A stretch of 64,000 nt of DNA from Cerioporus squamosus (Eukaryota; Basidiomycota; Agaricomycetes; Polyporales; Polyporaceae). Numbering within the stretch: the first letter of the stretch is position 1; the number at the start of each line of letters is the position of its first letter. This document shows, piece by piece, positions 22,903 to 32,910 of the stretch. The stretch covers positions 1-64,000 of the forward strand of contig JABYQS010000179.1 in NCBI GenBank assembly GCA_022592435.1, in the 5' to 3' direction. The position numbers and the translations under genes were made by a program. Under the pieces are notes generated by a model. The model made no database searches and was not told the origin of the DNA. It saw nothing but the letters and a program-made list of their open reading frames with translations.

Positions 22903-23584
22903 GCTGCGCACCCCGCGCCTCGCTCGCACTTGCTACAGCCATGCTGCTGTTGTAGTTGTATCGGGGGCTTAGACACGACCGGGAGGGCGGTTGGAGACCA
23001 CGCCGGACCCTACCTCACCATGCACCATCGAGATATCGCATCCGCTCCGCACGCTCATATGTATCGCTCTGTCACTGGCTTATGGCATTCCTGCTAAAAG
23101 ATCTGCATGCGCTATGCCCTTTTTCCACCTCGCGCTCTCTGCTTGTTGTCTGATCTTCCGCAAGGCTGAGTACGACTAATGTTCTGCGCCAAGTTATCTC
23201 CGGTGTTATGGGGGCGTCATCGCATACCTGCGGTCGCCGGTGTCACAACGACCTTGAGATTGCCTGTCAGCAGTTTTGACTTGAGGTTGAACGGAAGGTT
23301 GCCTCAGGTCAATTGGAATAAGTACGCTCAGTCAGTACTTTGAAAAGCTCCTTTACACACGTAAGCCAGCTAGTAAATGGCCTGGGTAAGGATAGTAAGT
23401 AACCAGTAAACCAAACGTTTCGAGTAATAGTAAGCCTCGCCCACGTGGGCTGGGACTAGTAATGACATGGCCACGGGCACGCGTCCATGACTTCCACCTC
23501 ATCCTTGTACACGTATCCTCCAGCTCTCTCTCAGCTGGCTGTCTGTAATAACGACTGGGCTTCACGAATTCGGGTCCCGGCAAC
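22903..23584. other. Intergenic stretch
   Basis: 3' flank of RPL39 and presumed promoter of GET1. No repeat or RNA gene was recognised. Confidence 0.5.
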
Positions 23585-24897
23585 ATGACACTAATGGCAA
23601 TGCTATTCGCACTGGTCTTCGTGACCGAGCTAATATCGTGGATAGGAAAGAGCGTCTGTTAGAACTCGTGCGTCATCATCTCTCGCCCTCTTCCGGAGTC
23701 TGCGCAATGATCTAACAGCACAATTTTCGATTTTGAACGCGTACGCAGGTCTACTCGTTGTACCTGCGTGTATTCTACAGCGGACCGGTGGCGAGGCAGC
23801 GCAAGCTCAAGTCCGAGATCTTGCTGAACAAGAAGGAGCTCCTGCAGACGAGCGCGCAGGACCAGTTTGCGAAGTGGGCGAAGCTGAGGAGGAGCGTGGA
23901 CAAGGGGTTGGCGGATCTTGAGAAGCTCAGTGAGTACCAGACATGTGTTGGGATTCTCGCGCTCTCCAGCGTACTTGCAGCCAGTTACCATTGTGGTCCT
24001 CCAGGCTTCCTGACAAGCGTCGGAGCACACGCGCTGAGGGCATGGTGTATCGCATACTGGAGCGCGGTTATGATATTGCTGCTCAGAGGAAGGACGTGTC
24101 GGCCAGCTTATATGTGGCACGTCGGATGACACATGGTGAATCGTCGTGTTATCTGTGCCTCTCATATCTCTCTGCCTTCGCATCACCGTGCAGTTTCTTC
24201 TACATGACCCCGTCATGACCCTCCCCCCACATGTCGCTGACTCCTGTCCAGACAGTGAGCTCTCAACGACCCGGTCATCCTTTTCCCTCAAGTTCAACTC
24301 AGCCATGTGGATAATGACCACGGGCTTGCAGTTCGTCATCGGATGGTGGTACCGCAAAGCCGCCGTCTTCTACCTCCCTCCAGGATGGTTCGGGCCACTC
24401 ACCTGGTGGCTCGCGTTCCCGTTCGCGCCTGCGGGCTCCGTGAGCTGTGGGATGTGGCAGATGGCGTGCAAGCGTGTAATCAAAACCGGAGAGCGTGTCG
24501 TGAAGGAGCTGATGGTCCGAGTCCAAGTCAAGGTGAGCCTCGAGCATATTAGTCCCGAATCCCGTCTCCTCCGCGACATTGGCATACCGATCTCCGGGAC
24601 ACTCATTGCGATCGTTTTTGCCTCCGCGCGCTCCGCATTGCTGTCCGTGTCCTCCGTGGGCCGAGTTCTCCGTAGCGACCTGGCGCAATGCGGGGAAGCA
24701 ACGGGGAAGCATGGCGCCCCGGATCCAGATCGGCCACGTTCGTCGGGCGGACGGACGGGCATTCCCGACGGGACTGTTGTGGAAAGAGCTGAGGCTGATT
24801 GCTATTTTGTGTTGCGTCGCGGCGTGCGATAGGAACAGCGGGAGCCGCTCCGTCGGAAGAGCAGAGGAAGGAGGACGCCGGGAAGAAGAGCGAGTGA
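23585..24897 (+). CDS. GET1: GET complex subunit GET1 (tail-anchored protein insertion receptor)
   Basis: ER membrane receptor that, with GET2, takes tail-anchored proteins from GET3. Exon 1 (from 23585) gives a first membrane segment with [18 protein letters not shown]. After a short intron ending at 23748, [20 protein letters not shown] begins the cytosolic coiled coil ([20 protein letters not shown]...ADLEKLN), the GET3-binding region. Exon 3 (from about 24255) has [19 protein letters not shown], the segment [19 protein letters not shown] and [20 protein letters not shown], giving the usual three membrane spans. The exon 1 end LLEL is one base out of frame at about 23654, as if one C were missing. 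Two introns of roughly 300 bp are unusually long here. The last exon, ending in KSE at 24897, is tentative. Confidence 0.88.
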
Positions 24898-25345
24898 GTC
24901 TCGGGCTATTCTGGGGTATGTACGACGCTGTATGTACACGTTATCGACTTATCGTTGCGAGCCATGAGTGCAGCTTGAAGTGGCTCGGACAGGTCGAGTG
25001 GAATCGCACCCAGTGGCAATTCACGGGGACGGTGTGCACCGGCAGCGCCTAGACGAGTGGCACCGAGAGGGGTGCGAAGGCAGCTTGGCCAGGCCATCAG
25101 CGTCGCAAACGGATTAGAGTGAACACAAGACGGAGTTCCGGGCTTCGGGAGGATCGACGGAGCAGGGGTTCCGGGGTCCCATGCCGAGGAAGGCAGGCAC
25201 GTGAAAGGCGAATGACGTCCATGAGTATGCACCTCTGCACGGTGTCGCGGAGAGCCGCGAGACTACTTATACGCCATGGCGCGTTCTCCGTCCCAAACAC
25301 TCCTCTTCCCCGCATTCTCACCTCACACGCATCCCACACAACACC
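24898..25345. other. Upstream region of the malate synthase gene
   Basis: About 450 bp, presumed promoter. Glyoxylate genes are usually carbon-source controlled, but no specific site could be assigned. Confidence 0.4.
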
Positions 25346-27240
25346 ATGGTCGACGGCGTCAAGATCCACTCCTCCCAGGCCAAGGACGCCCAGGCACAGA
25401 TCCTCACCGAGGACGCCCTCAAGTTCATCGCTGCCCTCCACAGGACGTTCGAGTCGACGCGTCAGAGTCTGCTCGTCGCTCGCGAGGCTGCCCAGCAGCG
25501 CCTCGATGCCGGCCAGCCTCTTGACTTCCCAGCTGAGACCGCACACATCCGCGCGGACCCCTCTTGGCTCTGCGCTCCTCCAGCCCCCGGGCTCGAGGAC
25601 AGGCGTGTCGAGATTACCGGTCCCACTGACCGCAAGATGGTCATCAACGCGCTCAACAGCGGCGCGAAGACGTTCATGGCGGACTTCGAAGGTACGTGCA
25701 TCGTTCTGTTGGAGACCGAGAGGGAAGACTGATGGGTCCCAAGATGCGAACTCCCCCACATTCTCCAACATGCTTAACGGGCAGGTCAACCTTCGCGACG
25801 CCATTCGCCGGCAGATCGACTTCGAGTCTGGCGGGAAGTCGTACAAGCTCGTTGAAAAGCCCGCTGTCTTGATCGTTCGGTGAGTGGACTTCACGCATAT
25901 ATCCACTACCTACGCTCACGGTACACGCTACAGTCCTCGTGGATGGCATCTCGACGAGCCCCGTGTAACCGTCGACAACGCACCAGTCTCTGGCTCGCTC
26001 TTTGACTTCGCCCTCTACTTCTTCCACAACGCCCATGAGCTCGTGAAGCGCGGCCTCGGCCCGTACTTCTACCTGCCCAAGATGGAGCATTACCTCGAGG
26101 CCCGTCTCTGGAACGATGTCTTCAACTTCTCGCAGTCGTACATCGGCATGCCTCACGGAACTATCCGCGCGACGGTTCTCATCGAGACCCTTCCTGCCGC
26201 GTTCCAGATGGAGGAGATCCTCTTCGAGCTCCGTACGCACTCCTCAGGCTTGAACTGTGGTCGGTGAGTACGTTCATAGTGAAATCAGGATGGTGCGCTA
26301 ACTTGCGCCATGTTTGCAGATGGGATTACATCTTCAGCTTCATCAAGCGCCGCCGTGCTGATCGCAGCGCGGTTCTTCCCGACCGTAAGGACGTGACGAT
26401 GGAGGTTGGCTTCATGGATGCCTACGTCCGTCTGTTGATCCAGACTTGCCATAAGTGAGCGAACAGGTTTTGCGAATGTCGAGGTCCAGTGCTGACAACG
26501 TGCGGGTTAGGCGACGCGTGGCGGCGATGGGTGGCATGTCCGCGCAGATCCCAATCAAGAACGACCCCAAGGCGAACGAGGTCGCTATGGCCAAGGTCCG
26601 TGCAGACAAGCTCCGCGAGGTCACCAACGGCCACGACGGCACCTGGATCGCGCACCCGCTCATCAACCAGATTGCTATGGAAATCTTCAACAAGCATATG
26701 GTCGGCCCCAACCAGGTTAGTACACTGAACCTACATGCTGGATGTCGGGATTGACGATATTGCGCATTGCAGTACCACATCCGTCGCGAGGACGTCAAGG
26801 TCGCTGCTGCCGACCTGCTCAACACGAAGGTGCCCGGGCAGATCACTGTTGAGGGAGTTCGTTCGAACGTCGCGACTGCGCTTGCGTACAGCGCAGCGTG
26901 GCTCAACGGAAACGGCTGCATTCCGCTCAACTGGCTCATGGAGGACGCCGCCACCGCAGAGATCACCCGCGTGCAGCTCTGGCAGTGGGTGAAGTACGGC
27001 TTGCGGACGGCGGACTCGAGCGAGGTGATCACCGCCGAGTGGATTGACCGTCTGGTCAACGAAATCGCGCCGACGCTGAAGAGCGCGACCCTCACGCAGG
27101 AGAACCTCGATATCGTCAGCAAGTACCTGAAGGCGCAGGTACGGAAGGAGTGGCCGAGCGAGTTCCTCACGAGCGATCTCATGGGTTACTTGGCGGTGCG
27201 GGATGGGTGCCCGGCGTCGTGGCAGCGGAGTGTGCTGTAA
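25346..27240 (+). CDS. MLS1: Malate synthase
   Basis: Glyoxylate-cycle enzyme that condenses glyoxylate with acetyl-CoA to malate. Six exons (25346-25691, 25744-25879, 25934-26263, 26320-26454, 26511-26715, 26773-27240) give 539 aa, the normal length of the A-type enzyme. Diagnostic blocks: [16 protein letters not shown] (metal and substrate region), VLIVRPRGWHL with the catalytic Arg, [37 protein letters not shown] (signature), [16 protein letters not shown], and [13 protein letters not shown]. In the signature the residue before His is Thr, where the family pattern allows Asp, Glu, Asn or Gln. The C-terminus is SVL, at best a weak variant of the peroxisomal SKL signal. All other catalytic positions I can place are present. 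Confidence 0.96.
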
Positions 27241-27533
27241 TCTGTCGTTCTTGCCATTATCTTCTGTCGTGTACACTCATACTCGCGGTCCGGACTACAT
27301 TGTACATTAGCATCATTTGAGTTATCCAGTCGATCTTCCTCATTCTCGTCCGCATTTGGCGGCAATTGCTCGGAGAGTCGTAGGCAAGTTATGGCAACGT
27401 GGCCGCAAGATTCGGAGGGACCTCTTCGACAGGAGCTGTTATGAGCGTATTGCTAAGCAATAGTACATCTGGGCGAGTGAATTCAGTACGTGATGGATCT
27501 CATATTACTTCCTCAAGTGCACAAGCTTACCAG

Positions 27534-28137
27534 CTAGATAAAATGAATATGTGCTATCGCAACGATGATATTCATCCGCCTGAACTCCTCGCACACCTTC
27601 TCGTGATCGTCCTCTTTCAGCACTCGGCGTTTGTGGTCCGGGATAAACACCTTCTCTTCCAGCGGCTTCACGCGCCGGGCCCACTCCGGCGGCTCCTCAA
27701 ACACCTTCGGGCGGCCCTGTACCTCGTCCCAGTCCAGTATGATCGCAGGAGCGTCCCGCGGGAGGCCGAGCGCGATTCGGTGGTTGAACGACGCGCACAT
27801 CAGCTCCGTGAGGCCCGCGAGGACGGCGACCCTAGCGCAAGGGGTCGCCGTCGTCCGCGGGGTCGGGGATGGAGGAGACGGACCAGTCGGGGTGGGAGGT
27901 GCAGAAGTACTCGAGCTCGTAGAGGCGGTAGAAGGAGGCTGAAATTGTGTCCGTCCGAGGGGTCCGGGCTCGGGAGGTTATGCCGAAAATACGGGAGTGC
28001 AAGGGAGGCTTTGAGGGGACGCGGGAGTGTCTGAAGGAGCGTGGGTGGCGGTTGATGTACCTGTTCCGAGCTGGTGTAGGGTTTGCGATGAGCTCGAAGG
28101 GGGAGGGTGGGGGGGGGGGGGGGGGCTCAGGAGTCAT
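27534..28137 (-). CDS. Conserved basidiomycete protein of unknown function (one frameshift)
   Basis: I do not recognise a named domain. The start chosen (MTPEP at 28137) runs into a polyproline tract encoded by a 17-base G run. A basic stretch (RHPRSFRHSRVPSK) follows, then a compact region YRLYELEYFCTSHPDWSV. The frame changes at about 27835, as if one base were inserted, and then continues as VAVLAGLTELMCASFNHRIA and a charged C-terminus (DDHEKVCEEFRRMNIIVAI) to 27534. The second half has strong coding character and no introns. It is divergent from the metallophosphoesterase gene (261 bp between starts). Confidence 0.55.
28109..28125 (+). repeat. Poly-G tract
   Basis: Seventeen consecutive G. 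On the minus strand it encodes the polyproline run of the hypothetical protein. Length is prone to sequencing and replication slippage. Confidence 0.95.
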
Positions 28138-28398
28138 CCTTCTCGTATGTCTTAACCTTGACGGTTCATCTGCAAGTACAAACACCGCCTCGTTACTAAA
28201 GAAACGATTCAGACGTCGACCTAATGTTTGACGAAGGTCGGACGAGGGTCGCACGAAGCAGTAACTTTCAATGACAGTACGGTAGGCGCGTGTGCGCAAA
28301 CCATCTCGCGCCTATTTTCGCACGGACTTGGACACGTACAGTATACACGTGTACCCTCACGTCCCTTTTGAGCTCTCCTGAACTCTGCCTGTGCCTCG

Positions 28399-29328
28399 AT
28401 GTCCGGCTTAGAAAGCATCCTCCATCGTCGACCGCCAAGCGCATGGGAGCGCCTCTCGTCGTCGCCTCTACCATTCCTTGCACGCTGGGCGTACGCCGTC
28501 CGAGTCGGCCACGGTACTCCCGCCCTGCTCCCTTCCCAACCTAACTCCATCCGCGTAGTCTGCATCTCCGACACCCACAACACACATCGCGCCCAACCCG
28601 CTCTTCCAGACAGCGACATATTGATACACGCCGGGGACCTCACTCAGTCCGGCACCGTCGAAGAACTCGACGACGTTCTTGCCTGGCTTGCCTCACAGCC
28701 GCATCCCCACAAGCTGCTCATCGCCGGAAACCACGATGTCGCTTTTGCGTCGCCAGATATCTGTGTACGCATCCCACAGGGCCTGACGTATCTCAAGGAT
28801 TCGGCCGCAGAGGTTTCCGTACGCGGGCGGACGCTGCGCGTGTACGGCAGCCCGCACACCCCCAAGCAGGGCTCGTGGCCGTTCCAGTACCCGCGCATTC
28901 GCCCGGCGTCGTACTCGCCTTCGTCCGGAGAGCAGGTGAACGAGGTATGGTCAAGCATCCCGCCTGCCACCGACATCCTCGTCACGCATGGACCGCCCTT
29001 CGGACACCTCGACGTCAACGGCTTTGGCTGCTACGCGCTCCTTCAGGCCGTCTGGCGCGTCCGGCCGCGGCTGCACGTCTTTGGACATATTCATGGTGGC
29101 CGGGGGGTGAAATACGTGCACTGGGACCCGGCGCAGAAGTTGTATGAGGAGATCTGCGCCGGACGAGCAGGGTGGTGCGGCCTGGTGCGATTGCTGTGGT
29201 ATAGGCTGGTGACATGGATTTGGAGAACTGCTCGCTCTCATGGTACCATTTTGGTCAATGCTGCCGCCGTAGGAGGACGAGGGATTCGAGACGATGAGAG
29301 GAAGGGTGCGATTGTAGTACAGATCTGA
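28399..29328 (+). CDS. Calcineurin-like metallophosphoesterase (MPPED-type)
   Basis: Intronless, 309 aa. The metal-binding motifs of the metallophosphoesterase fold appear in order: SDTHN (about residue 57), HAGDLT (about 78), AGNHD (about 112), THGPPFGH (about 198) and FGHIHGG (about 230). Order and spacing resemble the MPPED1/2 group of class III phosphodiesterases, which use two metal ions to hydrolyse phosphodiesters. Natural substrate unknown. The first 40 residues are variable and the C-terminus ends ILVNAAAVGG...AIVVQI, usual for the family. No signal peptide is evident. Confidence 0.9.
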   Translation: MSGLESILHRRPPSAWERLSSSPLPFLARWAYAVRVGHGTPALLPSQPNSIRVVCISDTHNTHRAQPALPDSDILIHAGDLTQSGTVEELDDVLAWLASQPHPHKLLIAGNHDVAFASPDICVRIPQGLTYLKDSAAEVSVRGRTLRVYGSPHTPKQGSWPFQYPRIRPASYSPSSGEQVNEVWSSIPPATDILVTHGPPFGHLDVNGFGCYALLQAVWRVRPRLHVFGHIHGGRGVKYVHWDPAQKLYEEICAGRAGWCGLVRLLWYRLVTWIWRTARSHGTILVNAAAVGGRGIRDDERKGAIVVQI

Positions 29329-29694
29329 GAGCAGCAGAATCGTCGCGAAGCATCGGGATATCAGTTTCTGTGAGGCATGACGCAGTAAAGTTTGAAAAGA
29401 TGCAACTCATATTTCGGGACCAGACAGAAGAATACTGAAGGGAGCAGAAGTCGCTCAAGTGATGTGAAGCTGGCCCAGACGGTGTTGGTTAAGTACAGGT
29501 GGTGAGATTAGATAATAGATGCACCTCGTAGACGCTCCGGTAAGATAGACGCCTTTCCAGATCGGAGCATCAAGTTTGATCCTCCCCCTCGTCCTCGAGG
29601 CCAGCAGCCAACTTGAACCGCATCGCAACGTTCACGACACGATCCATACAGAAAGACGAACCTGACATAGCTTGTTCCATTGACACCAGACAAC
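29329..29694. other. Intergenic stretch
   Basis: Presumed promoter of the kinase-like gene. Nothing specific was recognised. Confidence 0.4.
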
Positions 29695-30956
29695 ATGTCG
29701 AAGCATTTTAACCTCAAGCGGTTCACCCTGACATCCAAGAAGAACTGGTGGATGGGTGAGAATATTTCTCGATCGCCCAAGGCTGCCGACGCTCACATCC
29801 CTCTGAAAGGATAGTTGAACTCGATGAGGAGGAGGAGCACACGACAGGACCGCCTCCATCTTCATCGGCTGCGGACGAGAGCTTGACGAAGGGCTCCGAG
29901 TATTACCACGATCGCGACCAAACACCCCGGCTGCTGCACCGTCAGTCCACACGGACATATGAGTCGACACCACACGCATCCGCCCCGATATTCACTCCTC
30001 CCACCAACCCCACGGCGATATTCTCATTCCCTACCCCGACATCATACTCGGCGCCACCGAATCCGACGCAAAGCCTCGCGCCTGTCGCGTCAGGCTCCGC
30101 CTCGGAGCTCTTCAAGTGCGTCGTGAAGAAGCCGAACGTGGTCCAGCTCGAGATCAACGGCGAGATGCAGTCGAACGCGAAGGACGTGACGACGCAGTTC
30201 CTCGCAGAGCTGCGCGTGTACACGACCGTCGCACGGCACCGCAACATCTGCGCGTTCCTCGGCGCGCTCGAGAACGTCGGGATGGTCCTCGAGTACCTCG
30301 ACGGCCGCACGCTGTACGACGTCATCCGCGAGCAGCCCGACGCACTCCCGCGTGCCATGAAGGTCGACTTCCACAACCAGCTGCTCGACGGGCTGACTCA
30401 CCTCCACTCCTACGGGCTCAGCCACGGGGACCTGTCTCTGCTGAACATCCAGGTCATGCACGGCTCAGATACGATTAAGCTGTTCGACTTTGGCCGCTCG
30501 GTCTCTGCGGACTCGGTATATGCGTCCCCGGACGACGACTTCGACGAGGAGCCGTCCTCGCCGCATCCTCCCCCCACTCCATCCCGCATGTCCCGATTCG
30601 CTACGCCTAAGACGCCTAACACCCCTCTCCCACCTGCGTATGCCCCGCGGAAAACGGAGCGGATATACCCAGGAACACGTCCCTTCTCCGCTCCTGAGAT
30701 CTTGCGCGGCGAGTGTCAGGACGCTCGCCTCGCCGATGCGTACAGCTTTGGCATAATCCTCGTCTGCTTGGACCGCTGCAATCTGGTGGACGTGAAGCCG
30801 TGGGACCAGCGGAAGGACAAGCTCCCGAATGGGTTTCTTGATGGACTGGAAGTTTTCGGGGATCGCTGCAGGGAATACCTCAAACGGTTCGACCAAGGGA
30901 GGAGACGCCTACTGAAGGAGGACATGATGGATCCTGATGTCTCCATGGCGTCCTAA
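29695..30956 (+). CDS. Protein-kinase-like protein with HGD catalytic loop
   Basis: Exons 29695-29755 and 29815-30956 give 400 aa. An N-terminal region of about 125 residues rich in Pro, Ser and Thr precedes a kinase-like domain. Recognisable parts: a C-helix-like LAELRVYTTVARHRNICAF, hinge-like GMVLEYLDGRTLYDVI, catalytic loop LSHGDLSLLNI (His-Gly-Asp instead of His-Arg-Asp, with Asp and Asn kept), KLFDFG, and an activation segment ending RPFSAPEIL. A roughly 50-residue Pro/Ser insert with SRMSRFATPKTPNTP lies between DFG and APE. The glycine loop and Lys are not clear, and the C-lobe after DAYSFGIIL is short. It may be a weak kinase or pseudokinase. HGD loops are seen in some fungus-expanded kinase families. 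Confidence 0.75.
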
Positions 30957-31276
30957 CTTGAACGTTCCTAATCGCCTGAACGAGATATGATCTTCCATGT
31001 CGCATACCTTTGCACACCATTTGCCCCAACGCTTGCGCCGCATACCCAGAACCGACTCATCTCCCCACTCCGCACTTGTCTGTACTGTACGCGTAATTCT
31101 GTACTTATACCCGCACGCCAAGGACGTTCTGTACGTTAGTTGTCGTGTTCATGTGTGTATCATTTTGCCTGCACATTGTCAGGCTTGGACATTGGTTGGC
31201 AATCTCCACATCGCAAAAGGATACGCATAGGTCCATACACTGTTGGTAACCCAAGATGCAGAAGCGCAGGAGGGTC
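30957..31276. other. Intergenic stretch
   Basis: 3' flanks of the kinase-like gene and the SDR remnant. Nothing recognised. Confidence 0.4.
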
Positions 31277-32272
31277 TCACGAGTCCGTCTTGGACACCAC
31301 AAGGTCTCGCTCAGTCTCATCCTTAGTGTGATCCCACACCAACCTCCGGATGTCGTCCGCTTCGTGGAGCGGCGACTTCCCGATGTCGTCTCCCTTGCTG
31401 CCGCGCCGACATGCTCCTTGCTCGCTTTGGAACAACCCGTACAACATATACTCAGCGCACTCCTCCGGAGACACTAACCAGGGGTAGAAAAGGACCTGCA
31501 CCAGCGGATTAAGGATACGGATTGTCCAGTGTGCCCTCGTCCGCTGCGATGCGGACCTCATACGGAACGCGCACGCAACCACGTCCTCGCTTCTTGCGCG
31601 GCTCCCAAAGGTCAACTTCCTCGTCCTCTCTCCCCCGGGTTTGCGAGCTTCAAGGGACGGGACGAGACTCCGGAAGGGATCGACCGCCGCCTGGCGCTGC
31701 ACTACTACTCCCGATGGAAGTTCATCTATGACCTCCTGCCGCTCCTGCGCAAAGCGAAGGATGCAGGCGAGGACGCGAAGGTCATGTTGGTTCTCTCGGC
31801 GGGGATAGGAATGTCGGTCGATGTGCACAACCTCGGGCTAAAGAAGAAATACCTCCTCGGAAACCCTCCCGTGGCATCCTCTTCATACACTGACTTGGCG
31901 ATGCAGGTACGTGCGCTGAATTAACGAGGACTGATATGCCATGCTAATGGCCCAATTGTCGTAGTCATTCGCAGAGCAGCACCCGGATATCGCATTCATC
32001 CACAGCAACCCCGGCGCTGTCCGCACTCAGCTACTCGCCAACTCGTGCTTCGCCTCCGGCGCTGTGGGCTGAGGGAAGGATGCGATGATAGAGTCCGCAG
32101 CGGCCTGGTTGCGCCCGACGAGAATGATGTGCGCGTTGCCTTTGATGTAACGAGCGAAGGCTTGCGCAGTGGCTTGGCCGATGCCGGATGTCCCGCCGAC
32201 GAAGATGGCGACAGGAAAGTATGAAGAGGAGAACGCCGCGTTTGCGGCGCGCACGACGGACAAGGGAGCCAT
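31277..32272. pseudogene. Third SDR copy, broken by an internal inversion
   Basis: The N-terminal part reads on the minus strand from 32272 (MAPLSVVRAANAAF, GGTSGIGQATAQAF, VGRNQ) and stops making sense after AKHEL near 32040. The middle reads on the plus strand from about 31543 to 32035 (VRCDADLIRN, ARLPKVNFLVLSP, GRDETPEGIDRRLALHYYSR, then an intron at 31907-31964 and HPDIAFIHSNPGAVRTQLL). The C-terminal part is again on the minus strand, about 31540 to 31277 (HWTIRILNP, SPEECAEYMLYGLFQ). The order of the pieces is what one inversion of about 0.5 kb would give. The middle also has a frameshift at the C run near 31637, and the YxxxK lysine is replaced (YLLGN). No working enzyme can be made. 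Confidence 0.85.
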
Positions 32273-32910
32273 AGCAGCTGTCTTCTCAGTCTCAGCGATG
32301 CGAGTGTCACGGTCGAAGAACGAGACTGGGCGTACTATATTACCCTCCCCAATACATGGTCAACGTCGATGAATCATGACATCCTCGAACTAAATGCGTA
32401 CTATACGCGTTAGCTGGCTTGTATCTACACGCGCCCCGTACGTCCGAGACTTGGTGTACGGCGACCGTCATCATCGTTCAGGCTGATAACATATGTTTCC
32501 GGGGCTGAACATAAAGAATATTGCCTTATTCCAGGATCAGTACAGGAAGGACGAGAGAGAAAGAAAAATTATAGTACGATGCCGAGCGCTTGTCGCTCTT
32601 GCACCTTGACTCCGAAATCAGCGTCACCGACACATCCGACTCTTTGTGCTCGACCCTTGCAAGTTGCTAGAACCTCGGGTGATGAGTCTACTGGAGGGTG
32701 TTGATGCTGTCAGATGGCTCTGTTTCCTGACAACACTCGCGCAATCGTGCTGGCTGCCAATAAGTGGCTTACTAGCCCGGGAGCCTAGGTGATAGCGCCC
32801 ACAGCCTGAGCATCAAGCATCAAATGAGGGTCACTGAGCCTACGGTAACGCATCTCTTGTCGCAAATCCTCACTCACTACCCACCTTTGACAAACGCTCT
32901 CTGTCGAAGA
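32273..32910. other. Intergenic stretch
   Basis: Former upstream region of the third SDR copy and presumed promoter of F-box copy 2. No clear element was seen. Confidence 0.4.

Noticed and set aside
25097..25906. 269-codon open frame on the minus strand
   Set aside because: Antisense to the first exons of malate synthase; no domain of its own.
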